A stretch of 64,000 bases of DNA from Paenibacillus sp. cl123 (GCF_900101595.1 NZ_FMYY01000016.1:1-64000), one strand, 5' to 3'; shown: positions 35,558-44,045, numbered from the stretch's first letter. Program-made: numbers and translations. Notes: generated from the letters alone by a model not told the origin.

Positions 35558-37067
35558 GAGAGGAAAGTCCTTCCTTGTAGACGGACGGACTTTTGCCGAT
35601 CCACTTTTTGAAATAGCTGCTGAAATACAAATGATTGTCATAGCCGACTTTTTCGGCAATTTCGGAGATTTTGAGATCCGATTCGTTCAGCAGCTTTTTT
35701 GCCTGCTCCATGCGGAGCCGAGCCAAATACTGCATACACGAGAAGCCGGTCAGCTTGCGGAACGTTTGCGTCAAATAATTGGGATGCACATAAACGAGGT
35801 CGGCCAAGCGCTGCAAGCTCAAGCTGCCGTCAGCGTAATACTCCTCCATATGCGTGATCACTTTGGCAATAATATCGTTCTGCTGTCCTTGCCTTTTCGG
35901 TTCGACCCTTGCTATACATTCCTCAAGCCACTCATGCATGCGTTCAATCAGCCCGGATCTCGGCAGCCCGGCAAGCAGAGGGGGAGAAACCGGCTGCTCC
36001 AGCTCGCGAAATAAATCCTCCAGCGATTCGGTCAGCCTGTAAAACGAGCGAAGCAAAAAGTCCGCATGCGCAGAACTCGCCGCAATCGCTCCGACGACCG
36101 CCTTGGCATCGGCTCTCGCCGCATCCCGATCGCCTGCGCGCACGGAAAAGCGCAGCTTCTGCTCCAGCTCCGACGGGTACAGCCGCTGCTCTTGGCCGGA
36201 GCGCTCCATATCCTCGAAAGCTGCTGCCACCGTCTGGCGGAATTGCAACAAATTCACAGCATGCGCGCTTATTCCGAACTCGACCGGCACGCCAAGCATG
36301 CTCGCCGACGTACCGGCAAAGCGGGCAACCGATTCGCGCACCCGCTCCGGCTGCGTTTCCATCACGCCGAACACGAGTGTGCACGAATCCTTAAGAAGCA
36401 CAAATCCCCTATACTCCGCCATCACCGTCTCGGTAAACAAATGCTTGACCGCGACGGAATATAACAGGGAATCCCGCTGCGACATACTCTCCCCTGCCGA
36501 CAGCAGCCGGATCACCCCGCCGGAGAGCGAGGTCGCCTCCAAATCGAAATCAAAGCAGTCGGCATGCTGCAGCAGATCCCGGGCGGAAACGAGCCTCGAC
36601 TCCAGCAGATCGGACAGCAGCTTGTCTCTGATGTATAGCGCACTGCTTGCGCTTCGCTGCTCCCATTTGAGCAAATCCTTTTTACGCAGCTTGTCCTGCT
36701 CCACCTCGGACCGAATTTCGCGCAAGGCTTCATCCAGCTCTTCACGGGTAACCGGCTTGGTCAAATACCGGCACACCTTGAGGCTGATCGCTTGCTGGGC
36801 AAGCCGGAAATCGTCGTGTCCGGACAGCAGTGCGCATTTGACGCCCGGATATTCCGCATTGACTTTCCCCACCAGCTCCATCCCGTCTACGTATTTCATA
36901 AAAATGTCCGTAATGATCAGGTCCGGAGGAGAGCCGCACTGCTTCAACCACTCCAAAGCCGTCTCCCCGTCATCCACAGACGCCGCGACGTTGTACCCGA
37001 GATCGCCGACCATTCTCTCCAAACCATTTCGAATCATCGTTTCGTCTTCGACAATCAGAATCTCCAT
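35550..37067 (-). CDS. YesN-type response regulator with AraC DNA-binding domain
   Basis: The 505-residue protein has a receiver domain with DE at 8-9, phosphorylated Asp in LIITDIFM near 53 and Lys in YLTKPV, a long middle region of unknown fold, and a C-terminal AraC pair of HTHs (VHPNYLTQTFRKLTGFSCMQYLARLRMEQAKKLL, split, and ISEIAEKVGYDNHLYFSSYFKKWIG). The ATG at 37065-37067 follows GAGGAG. It pairs with the overlapping YesM-type kinase and probably activates the SBP operon. Confidence 0.92.
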   Translation of the reverse strand: MEILIVEDETMIRNGLERMVGDLGYNVAASVDDGETALEWLKQCGSPPDLIITDIFMKYVDGMELVGKVNAEYPGVKCALLSGHDDFRLAQQAISLKVCRYLTKPVTREELDEALREIRSEVEQDKLRKKDLLKWEQRSASSALYIRDKLLSDLLESRLVSARDLLQHADCFDFDLEATSLSGGVIRLLSAGESMSQRDSLLYSVAVKHLFTETVMAEYRGFVLLKDSCTLVFGVMETQPERVRESVARFAGTSASMLGVPVEFGISAHAVNLLQFRQTVAAAFEDMERSGQEQRLYPSELEQKLRFSVRAGDRDAARADAKAVVGAIAASSAHADFLLRSFYRLTESLEDLFRELEQPVSPPLLAGLPRSGLIERMHEWLEECIARVEPKRQGQQNDIIAKVITHMEEYYADGSLSLQRLADLVYVHPNYLTQTFRKLTGFSCMQYLARLRMEQAKKLLNESDLKISEIAEKVGYDNHLYFSSYFKKWIGKSPSVYKEGLSSHD

Positions 37068-37143
37068 AATCCGCGCTCCTCTCATCGTAAGTCCATGAAG
37101 ATTCACTGCTCCCGGCATGCAGCCGATCAAAATAAAAGGATTT

Positions 37144-37872
37144 TCAATGAACCAGAAATCGGAACCGGTCTGCGCGGAACAACGTATGAACGTACTCCAT
37201 GACCCGGTTGTCTTCCGAGTAAACGACGGCGGTTAGCAGAAACAGGGCGGCGGCGTTTTTGACGCCAAGCAGCCTGGCCTCTCTGCTCTCCGCGCGTGCC
37301 ATCTCCAGCGTCTTGCTGGAATGGGCCGGCCGAATGCCGTATTTGCTATCCAACAGATGATACAAAGATTGCTCCGCCAAATCCCCCTCTTCCATCCCAG
37401 GATAACGGTCCGCCGGCAAGCTGGAGGTTTCGAGCGCTACCGGCACCTCGTTCGATAACCGAAGCCGCACGATTTCGATAACGGCATCGCCCTCCATGAT
37501 GCCAAGCAGCCGTGCCGTCTTTCCCGCCGCTTTGACCGTTTTCATACTAATGATCCGCGAGCCTGCACGGAGACCGCGCGAATTCATCCTTTCGGTGAAG
37601 CTTGCGACGTTCACGAGCTCCCGATCGATTTTATGCTCCGCCACAAAGGTGCCTTTTCCTTGCCGGCGCACGAGCATCCCGTCCTGCACCAGTTCCGCAA
37701 TTGCGGTTCTCACCGTTATCCGGGCAACGCCGTAATGCTTCACGAGCTCCAGCTCCGCAGGAAACCGCTCTCCCGGCTGCAGCTCCCCCGTTTCAAGCAT
37801 GCTGCGGAAATGTTCGGTCAGCTGCACGTAAAGCGGTGTTTCCGTTTCCTGGTCCACCCGGTTTTTTATCAT
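37144..37872 (-). CDS. GntR family regulator, HutC/FrlR subfamily (UTRA domain)
   Basis: The 242-residue regulator has an N-terminal winged helix (PLYVQLTEHFRSMLETGELQPGERFPAE, about 13-40, and VARITVRTAIAELVQDGMLVRRQGKGTFV) and a C-terminal UTRA ligand domain of chorismate-lyase fold (FTERM, RLRLSNEVPVALETSSLP, YHLLDSKYGIRP). HutC-type proteins such as FrlR and NagR bind phosphosugars or related intermediates. It is the first gene of the locus, 76 bp before the yesN-like gene. A palindrome 33 bp upstream may be its own operator. Confidence 0.92.
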   Translation of the reverse strand: MIKNRVDQETETPLYVQLTEHFRSMLETGELQPGERFPAELELVKHYGVARITVRTAIAELVQDGMLVRRQGKGTFVAEHKIDRELVNVASFTERMNSRGLRAGSRIISMKTVKAAGKTARLLGIMEGDAVIEIVRLRLSNEVPVALETSSLPADRYPGMEEGDLAEQSLYHLLDSKYGIRPAHSSKTLEMARAESREARLLGVKNAAALFLLTAVVYSEDNRVMEYVHTLFRADRFRFLVH

Positions 37873-37905
37873 ACGCCTCCCTCCTTCGATGAGAGCTGAT
37901 AATTA

Positions 37906-37918
37906 GTCATTGTATGAC
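37906..37918. promoter_or_regulatory. Candidate operator upstream of the gntR-type gene
   Basis: GTCAT-TGT-ATGAC is a perfect 5-3-5 palindrome about 34 bp before the regulator start, a position fitting self-repression by a GntR protein. No second exact copy was found before the SBP gene. Confidence 0.45.
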
Positions 37919-38074
37919 ACCGCTTACAAAACGCGTATTGCCAAACATCCAACAAAATGTCTCCCGCGCCTCGACGCCCAAATGTCCCATAATGTACTAT
38001 CAATTAAATTATAAAAAGAGCAGACCGATGCGTCAACCGTTTAAAATTTCAAGGAATACGCGACATGCTTAAAG

Positions 38075-38099
38075 GCTCCGGGTTGATAACCCGGAGCCA
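38075..38099 (-). terminator. Perfect 11-bp hairpin after the gene at 38110
   Basis: GGCTCCGGGTT (38075-38085) pairs with AACCCGGAGCC (38089-38099) around GAT. Read on the minus strand it ends TTTAAG, so the T tract is short, but the position 10 bp after the stop fits a terminator. Confidence 0.65.
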
Positions 38100-38109
38100 T
38101 GATTCAAGT

Positions 38110-38718
38110 CTACCCAACAAATGCCGCCGGGAACTGACGGAAGATGCCATACGCCATCGTATCGGCCATTTCCAGCGCCTGCGGTTCGATTCTATCGTTC
38201 GTCGCAATATTTTCCGCATAGTTTCCCGCTAAACGGGCGGCTGCTTCATCGGTCAGCAGCTTCAGATGCTCATGCATCATGTCCTGCCATTCTTTCCGGG
38301 ACCAATACGGATTGATCCGACTCAAAAATTCGGCGATAGCATCGGCATTCGCATACCATCTGGCATTGATCTCCGCGGCCACATTCGAATGGCCGGCCTG
38401 CAGCGCCTTGACCAGCTCTGCGGCTATGACGAGATGCTCCCTCATGAGCTTCCCGAATTGATTGGCGGCGGCTTCCCCGTAGTAGGGTCTCAGGGCGGCG
38501 GTGAAATCGTCCGCATTGCGCAAAAGCCTGACGGTTGTGGGCTGTTCGTCCGGAAACTTGCCAACGATACTGTTAATGGTCAGGCGCGTCCAGTAAATAT
38601 GCTGCTCCCATAATGCCCGTAAATGGCGGTTCAGCGCTACCATGGATGGAGTCCAGACAGCTGGCGGGTGAAGTCTCGGGGCAAATGGCCCGAACGGCAT
38701 ATAAGTATACCTATACAT
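38110..38718 (-). CDS. Conserved hypothetical helical protein
   Basis: The 202-residue protein begins with a Tyr/Pro/Phe-rich tail (MYRYTYMPFGPFAPRLHPP) and continues as an all-helical region with several His and Glu (WEQHIYWTRLTINSI, MREHLVIAAELVK, MMHEHLKLL, NYAENIA). It resembles hypothetical proteins I remember from Paenibacillus, sometimes labelled acetylglutamate kinase; it has no kinase motif, so that name is not supported. The paired His-containing helices could form a metal or ferritin-like bundle, but this is a guess. AAGGAG lies 11 bp before the ATG. Confidence 0.7.
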   Translation of the reverse strand: MYRYTYMPFGPFAPRLHPPAVWTPSMVALNRHLRALWEQHIYWTRLTINSIVGKFPDEQPTTVRLLRNADDFTAALRPYYGEAAANQFGKLMREHLVIAAELVKALQAGHSNVAAEINARWYANADAIAEFLSRINPYWSRKEWQDMMHEHLKLLTDEAAARLAGNYAENIATNDRIEPQALEMADTMAYGIFRQFPAAFVG

Positions 38719-38832
38719 ATCGTATCAAAAGCTCCTTTTTCACGAATTTAGTATAGGATATGGGGGATCGCCTATTTGGTGCCCAAAATAGCAGTTAGCC
38801 GCACGGCTCCCTGCTCCACAGGCTTTATACCG

Positions 38833-39435
38833 TCAATGCCGGCCTACCTTATATATATTGTCGCATAACCGGCTGAGCAAACTGGCTTCATGGCTGACCA
38901 CGATCACCCCGATATTCCGGCTCCGGCAGATGCCCAGAAACGCGTTCCAGATTTTCGCCTGTGTGATCGCATCCAGCATCGTGGTCATCTCGTCGGCAAT
39001 GATATACCTGGTGGCGGGATTCAGCGCCCGGACGATGCAGAATCGCTGCAGCTGCCCGCCGGACAGCTCGATGGGCCAGCGGTTCATCCACTCCTCCCGA
39101 ATCTCGAATGCATCCAGCATATCCTGCGTGGGCGTATAGGATTCGGTCAGAACGTCGCGCATGCGCCACTTGGGGTTGATCGCCTTTTCCGGGTGCTGGT
39201 AGATCAATTGGACCGGGCGAAAAGCCCGAGGCTTCAGCTCAATTCCGTCTGAGGTGACGCGGCCCGCGGAAGGGCGGATATACCCCGCCAGTATCCGGGA
39301 CAACGTCGTCTTGCCGCAACCGCTGTAACCCGACAGTCCGAGCACCTCGCCCGGAGCGACAGAAATATTCACATCCTCAAAAATCCAGCGTTCCTTTTGA
39401 TAATAGTAGCCGAGATTCTCACCAGTCAGCGCCAT
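38833..39435 (-). CDS. Opp/Nik-type ABC importer, ATP-binding protein (DppF/NikE-like)
   Basis: The 200-residue ATPase has Walker A GYSGCGKTTLS near 36-46, a Q loop (YQHPEKAINP), signature ELSGGQLQRF and Walker B YIIADEMTTMLD. It is shorter than DppF (about 320) because the C-terminal zinc-finger extension is missing, as in NikE-like members. It overlaps the preceding ATPase gene by 10 bp and is the last gene of the operon. Confidence 0.92.
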   Translation of the reverse strand: MALTGENLGYYYQKERWIFEDVNISVAPGEVLGLSGYSGCGKTTLSRILAGYIRPSAGRVTSDGIELKPRAFRPVQLIYQHPEKAINPKWRMRDVLTESYTPTQDMLDAFEIREEWMNRWPIELSGGQLQRFCIVRALNPATRYIIADEMTTMLDAITQAKIWNAFLGICRSRNIGVIVVSHEASLLSRLCDNIYKVGRH

Positions 39436-40256
39436 GTCGCGCGTCCTCCCTCCTCCTGAAATTCCAGGTCAAAATCGTTCTGAGGCAGCGTTCTCCACAG
39501 CCTTTGGGTGTACTCGGTTTTCAGCGCTTCGCCCTTGCCTGTAAATGCCGATACTTCGGAAATTTCCACAGTAGCTCCGTCCTTGATAACTGCTACGCGG
39601 TCCGCTATCTCAAGCGCCGACATAATATCATGAGTAATCAGCATCACGCCCGCTCCATTTTCTGCAAATTGCTTGAGCTGCTTCAAAATTTCGGACAGAG
39701 CCTGCGGATGGATGCCGGGCGTCGGCTCGTCGGCAATGACAAGCTTGACGCCCTCCCGCACGCTGGTCGCAAACAGCACCCGGCGGAGCATCCCGCCGGA
39801 CAGCTCGAACGGCAGCAGTCGCCCATCGCTTTTCTTCAAGCCATATTGCGCAAACAGCTTTTCCTGCTGAGCCTTGGCAGTTGCCCGGTCCAGCCCGATC
39901 CGGACCTGCCGTCCGACACTCATCAGCGGGTCCAGATAATTGACCGACTGCGGAATAAACGCAATCTCCCGCCCCCGGAGCTGCTCCTTCCTTGTCTGCG
40001 TCAGTTCCTCTCCCTTGTACACTATGCTTCCGCTGCAGATTGCATTGCCGGGCAGGATGCCAAGCACAGCGTGAGCCAGCAGGCTTTTGCCCGAACCGCT
40101 GGCGCCCACCACCGCTACGATCTCCCCCTCGCCGATGTCCACATGCAGACCGGAGATGGGACGAACGATGCGCTTTTGCGTGCCTTTCATATACTGCGAG
40201 AATCCGATCGACAGGCCGCTTACCTGCAGCAGCGTGTTTTTGTGCGTACCGCTCAT
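39426..40256 (-). CDS. Opp/Nik-type ABC importer, ATP-binding protein (DppD/NikD-like)
   Basis: The 276-residue ATPase has Walker A GASGSGKSLLAH, Q loop FIPQSVNYLDPL, signature ELSGGMLRRVLFA and Walker B LVIADEPTPGI followed by the switch THDIMSALEIADRVAV. The signature has ML in place of the usual MxQR, worth noting but within family range. The start ATG at 40254-40256 follows GAGGG and overlaps the previous gene by 11 bp... both ends of this gene overlap neighbours, so the operon is tightly coupled. Confidence 0.9.
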   Translation of the reverse strand: MSGTHKNTLLQVSGLSIGFSQYMKGTQKRIVRPISGLHVDIGEGEIVAVVGASGSGKSLLAHAVLGILPGNAICSGSIVYKGEELTQTRKEQLRGREIAFIPQSVNYLDPLMSVGRQVRIGLDRATAKAQQEKLFAQYGLKKSDGRLLPFELSGGMLRRVLFATSVREGVKLVIADEPTPGIHPQALSEILKQLKQFAENGAGVMLITHDIMSALEIADRVAVIKDGATVEISEVSAFTGKGEALKTEYTQRLWRTLPQNDFDLEFQEEGGRATWR

Positions 40257-40266
40257 TATGATCCCT

Positions 40267-41109
40267 CTATTCATTGGAGCTGGAAGGCTCCATTAAAATA
40301 CGAACCTGCTCGCCGATATTGTCAAAGCTTTTGACTACGACAACCAGCAGCAGCCCCGGGAAGACGACCAGCCACCATTTCCCGGTCGAGATATGGCTCA
40401 TCGCCTCCGATAAAATAATGCCGATGGCTGGGGTTTGGGGAGAAAGCCCGAACCCGAGGAAGGTCAGCGCCGCTTCATGCAGGATCACATGAGGAAACAT
40501 CAAGAGAAAGCCGATCATAACTTGGGGGAAAATGTATGGCAGCATATGCTTCCTTGCGATATACCACGGAGACTTCCCGCAGCTTCGCGAGATCTGGATA
40601 TATTCTGCGTTTTTGATCTGCAGCACCTCGGAACGAACCAACCGGGCCAAGGCCGTCCAGTGCGTGAGCGACACGCCGAGCACGATGCCATAGATGCCGC
40701 CCCCCGCGATAAAGCAGATCAGCACCATGAACACCAAATGAGGCATTCCGATAAATAAATCGATCACCCAGGAGATCACGGCATCCACCGCCTTGCCGAA
40801 GGTCGCTGCGCATACGCCCATCACGATGGCGATCAGAACGCTGAGCAGGGAGGCAAATGCGCCCACCGCCAGCGATAAACGCAGCCCCTTGATGGTCCGC
40901 GTAAACATATCCCGCCCCAGCCAGTCCGTGCCGAATAGATGGTCAAGGCTCGGAGCCAGATTTTTGCTGCCGCTCAAGCGCAGGTTGTCGTTGCTCAGCC
41001 AAAAGCTCAGTATCAGAATCGTCAATAAAAAGCCGGAAGAAATCGCCAGAAGCAGAACCATTTTTTGACGTACGTTCATTCCTTCTCGGGTGCCGGTCGC
41101 AGCGGTCAT
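40267..41109 (-). CDS. Opp/Nik-type ABC importer, permease (DppC/NikC-like)
   Basis: The 280-residue permease has an N-terminal span (about 15-37), the LFGTDWLGRDMFTRTIKG motif of DppC-type permeases, and an EAA loop (RSEVLQIKNAEYIQISRSCG region) before HMLPYIFPQ. ATG follows GGAGGG. Its 3' end runs about 10 bp short of the next ATPase start. It begins one base from the end of the partner permease gene. Confidence 0.93.
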   Translation of the reverse strand: MTAATGTREGMNVRQKMVLLLAISSGFLLTILILSFWLSNDNLRLSGSKNLAPSLDHLFGTDWLGRDMFTRTIKGLRLSLAVGAFASLLSVLIAIVMGVCAATFGKAVDAVISWVIDLFIGMPHLVFMVLICFIAGGGIYGIVLGVSLTHWTALARLVRSEVLQIKNAEYIQISRSCGKSPWYIARKHMLPYIFPQVMIGFLLMFPHVILHEAALTFLGFGLSPQTPAIGIILSEAMSHISTGKWWLVVFPGLLLVVVVKSFDNIGEQVRILMEPSSSNE

Positions 41110-41110
41110 C

Positions 41111-42079
41111 TCAGACTCCCTCCTTCATTCTCGGATCGACGACCTTGTTCAACAGGTCGGCGATCAGATTGCCGGCGAAGACGAACAAGGAGCTGATCAA
41201 AATAATGCCTACCATTAATGGCAGATCGCCCTTCAGCCCGGCTGTCGTCAGCGTGCTGCCAAGCCCAGGATAGGCAAATACCTGCTCCGCCAGCATCGAA
41301 CCGCCGAATAGCTCGCCGAAGTAGGCAAATTGCAGGGACACAGCCGGAAGAATCGAATTGCGCATGCCATGGTTTTTGAAAATTTGCCATCTGCTTTCTC
41401 CCCGGGCCTTGGCAAAGATGACGTATTCGGAATTCAGTATATCGATCATCTTCTCGCGGGTGTGCATCGCTACGTTGGCCACCCCCAGAATGCTCAAGGC
41501 AAGCGCCGGCAGCACAAAATGCCGGACCCGGTCCATAAACTGCACTTCGCTCTCCAGCACGCCGGGCGGCGCCGCGAGCCCTATGGGAAACCATTTGAGC
41601 CAGACGGCGAACACGATTAGCAGCAGAAGGCCCATCCAGAAGATCGGAGTGGATACGAGCGTATAGCTGTACCATTTAATGACCCTGTCAATCGTTCTCC
41701 CTCTGTTCATGGCGGCGATCATGCCCAGTATGTACCCGACGACTCCCGACAGCACCCAAGCCACCCCCATCAAGGCGAGCGAGGTCAGGAAGCGGCTCTT
41801 GATAATATCCAGCACCGGGCTGCGATAAAGCAGCGACGTGCCGAAGTTGCCCTGCTGGAGCGCGCCGGCCCAGGCGAAATATTGCTCCACCGGGCTCTTA
41901 TCCATGCCCCAGTAGGCTTTGAACTTCTCGATCTGCTCCGGCGACGCCGAGCTGTCTCCCCCGATATAGGCATTGACCGGGTCCAGCGGAGACAGATGGA
42001 TCAGAGAAAAGGTCAGCACGGATAAGCCGATCAGCAATGTCACTACGCGAACCAGGCGTATCCCGATACTTTTAGCCAC
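41111..42079 (-). CDS. Opp/Nik-type ABC importer, permease (DppB/NikB-like)
   Basis: The 322-residue permease starts with a span at about 10-30, then the LSPLDPVNAYIG periplasmic motif of DppB-type proteins, five further spans, and an EAA-like loop (YVIFAKARGESRWQIFKNHGMRN split). It is the first permease of the operon and forms a dimer with the DppC-like subunit. Confidence 0.93.
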   Translation of the reverse strand: MAKSIGIRLVRVVTLLIGLSVLTFSLIHLSPLDPVNAYIGGDSSASPEQIEKFKAYWGMDKSPVEQYFAWAGALQQGNFGTSLLYRSPVLDIIKSRFLTSLALMGVAWVLSGVVGYILGMIAAMNRGRTIDRVIKWYSYTLVSTPIFWMGLLLLIVFAVWLKWFPIGLAAPPGVLESEVQFMDRVRHFVLPALALSILGVANVAMHTREKMIDILNSEYVIFAKARGESRWQIFKNHGMRNSILPAVSLQFAYFGELFGGSMLAEQVFAYPGLGSTLTTAGLKGDLPLMVGIILISSLFVFAGNLIADLLNKVVDPRMKEGV

Positions 42080-42115
42080 GATAACTCCCCCTTCACACTA
42101 TAAAGAGAGCTTTCA

Positions 42116-42130
42116 GAGGCTGAGAGCCTC
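42116..42130 (-). other. Small hairpin between binding-protein and permease genes
   Basis: GAGGCT-GAG-AGCCTC lies 35 bp after the SBP stop, the same place as the hairpin in the sugar importer operon at 32091. It may shape the level of SBP relative to permease mRNA. Confidence 0.4.
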
Positions 42131-42164
42131 CAAAAACCCTCCTGTTCTAGCCGTAAATCGGCGT

Positions 42165-43799
42165 TCAGTTTTTCCATGTCCACTCCGTTACATTGCCGAA
42201 TAGGGCCCATTCATGGCCGTGCGTATGAACCGGTTGCTTGCCGAGATCGAGCTTTTCATTGGCCAAATACAAGTGGTCTACGCGCAGCAGCCATACGATG
42301 GGAGCGTCTCCGATGCCGCTGAAGCCGGTTTCCCCGTCCCACTGGGCCAGCTTCCAGTACTTGTTGGCTTCTTCCTGGGTAGAGGCGGTGAGCGCTTTGT
42401 TCAAATACTCGTCTACCTTGGGGTTCTGGTAACCCGCCATATTGTCGATGCCCTTGTTCATCCGCTGGGAGGAATTCATTGAATACAGCTGATGGGGATG
42501 ATGTCTGCCTCCGCCCCAGGCCACGGCCGCCGTTTTGCCCTTCATATAGATTTCATCCCACGTAGCGCCAATCGTATTGATCTTGATGCCGAACTGGGCA
42601 GCCTGGTCGGCCACTGCCAGAGAAAGATCGCTGCGAAGCTGGTCGCTGGAGCTGAAGTACATATCAAACTCCGCCTTGCGGCCGTTCTTCTCCACGATGC
42701 CGTCCTTATTGGTATCGGCCCAGCCGCCATCGGCAAGCAGTTTTTTCGCGGCCTGGAGATCGCCGTCCTTGACAACCGTCTTCTCATTGAACCAAGGCAT
42801 ATTGTCGCATAGGCAAAACGCTTTTTGACCATGTCCGTTCAGCGCAACATCCAGCAGCTTCTGACGGTCCAGCCCGATAGCAAGCGCCTTGCGTATGGCG
42901 AGGTCGCTCGTGACATCGTTGCCGGTGTTCACTTCTTTGCCGTTCGTCATGCCCTTGCCGCCGCTCGGCAGCGTAGGCAGCATAATGCCGCGGGAATCGA
43001 TGCTCTCATAAGTGCGAAGCGTCATGCCCTGTACCTTCTGATCCGCAAATGTCGGCGGAACATAGACGATATCGGCCTCTCCTGCCTTGGCGGCTGCCAA
43101 GGAGGCGTCTTCTGCGAGAAGCAGGAAGGTCAGCTTCTTGAACTGGGGCTTGTGGCCGTACCAGTAAGGATTGTATTCCAGGATAACCTGCTGTCCGTCG
43201 TTGTACTGAGCCACCTTATAAGGACCAGAGCCAATCGGATTTTTGGAATAGTTATCGTCGTAATGAGCTTTCGGAACTATTCCGATCTCAGTGAGCTGAC
43301 TGACGAAGGTGGAACGCGGTTCGTTAAGCCGGATAGCGACGGTGTTGCCGTCCACAACGTCGATGGATTTGACGAACGACAAGTCGAACTTGATCCCGTC
43401 CTGCTTCAGCATTTCGTATGTAAATTTGACATCCTCTGCCGTCACTTTTTCCCCGTTGGAGAATTTGACATCGTCGCGCAAGGGAAAGGTCCAGGTCAGG
43501 GAATCCTCGCTGATCTTATAGGACTTTGCGAGGTCTCCGATAAAGTTAAGGTCGGAGTCGATCATCAGCAAGGAGCTGTGGGTCAGCCGTATTTGTGTCA
43601 TCCCCCAGCCCTTCTTCGGGTCAAACTGCCCGCCGTCCATTTTGCCTACGGCCAGCACCAATTCCTCCTTGAGCGCTGTCGGCTTCTGTCCATCCTGTCT
43701 GGCAGATTCAGCGGCCGGAGAATCTGCAGTGCAGCCGGCCAGCAGCATGAATACGGATAAGATCATAGCTATGTACGGTAAAACGTGTTTCTTCTTCAT
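42165..43799 (-). CDS. Opp/Nik-family solute-binding lipoprotein with His-rich segments
   Basis: The 544-residue lipoprotein has a signal peptide ending in LLAGC (Cys23) and family-5 SBP features (LAKSYKISEDSLTWTFPLRDDVKFSNGEKVTAEDV, split; NPIGSGPYKV; RKALAIGLDRQKLLD). It carries HHPH near residue 448 and HTHGH near residue 525, which could bind metal. Family members take up peptides, nickel or metal-opine complexes. Two Zur-like palindromes lie upstream of the gene. I favour a metal or metallophore substrate, but a peptide cannot be excluded. Confidence 0.85.
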   Translation of the reverse strand: MKKKHVLPYIAMILSVFMLLAGCTADSPAAESARQDGQKPTALKEELVLAVGKMDGGQFDPKKGWGMTQIRLTHSSLLMIDSDLNFIGDLAKSYKISEDSLTWTFPLRDDVKFSNGEKVTAEDVKFTYEMLKQDGIKFDLSFVKSIDVVDGNTVAIRLNEPRSTFVSQLTEIGIVPKAHYDDNYSKNPIGSGPYKVAQYNDGQQVILEYNPYWYGHKPQFKKLTFLLLAEDASLAAAKAGEADIVYVPPTFADQKVQGMTLRTYESIDSRGIMLPTLPSGGKGMTNGKEVNTGNDVTSDLAIRKALAIGLDRQKLLDVALNGHGQKAFCLCDNMPWFNEKTVVKDGDLQAAKKLLADGGWADTNKDGIVEKNGRKAEFDMYFSSSDQLRSDLSLAVADQAAQFGIKINTIGATWDEIYMKGKTAAVAWGGGRHHPHQLYSMNSSQRMNKGIDNMAGYQNPKVDEYLNKALTASTQEEANKYWKLAQWDGETGFSGIGDAPIVWLLRVDHLYLANEKLDLGKQPVHTHGHEWALFGNVTEWTWKN

Positions 43800-43874
43800 G
43801 TGTGACTCCCATTCCCTCCATCGATAATCGTTTCTCTGCTTTGAACAGCCTTTTGTCGGAACATTACTGTTTTA

Positions 43875-43891
43875 ATAGTAATTATTACTAT
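43875..43891. promoter_or_regulatory. Zur-like palindromic operator
   Basis: ATAGTAAT-T-ATTACTAT is a perfect 8-1-8 palindrome. The core GTAAT-N-ATTAC matches the core of the Bacillus Zur box; Fur and PerR boxes share the AAT-N-ATT centre but differ outside. It lies 76 bp upstream of the SBP start. Confidence 0.6.
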
Positions 43892-43937
43892 ATAACACAT
43901 GTCGACCCCCTTCTAGCAGTCTCAGCATCTTTTATTC

Positions 43938-43950
43938 AGTAATATTTACT
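43938..43950. promoter_or_regulatory. Second, weaker AGTAA/TTACT palindrome
   Basis: AGTAA-TAT-TTACT has 5-bp arms and lies with its centre 61 bp upstream of the centre of the first site. The shared AGTAAT half suggests a second binding site of the same regulator. Confidence 0.45.
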
Positions 43951-44020
43951 ATTATATCAAGGAATCATCTTTGCGCAACCCCAATCTGCGATCTTGTTTG
44001 TATTACCTGGCATAAACCAT

Positions 44021-44045
44021 AAAAAGACTCCCGCTTAAAGGAGTC
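44021..44045 (-). terminator. Terminator after the lactonase/aldo-keto reductase operon
   Basis: Minus strand: GACTCC pairs with GGAGTC (plus 44040-44045 and 44026-44031), followed by TTTTT (plus 44021-44025). It lies about 130 bp after the lactonase stop, beyond the AraC remnant. Confidence 0.7.

Noticed and set aside
38075..38099. Riboswitch or regulatory RNA downstream of the GntR region
   Set aside because: It is a single simple hairpin placed after a stop codon; terminator is the simpler reading.
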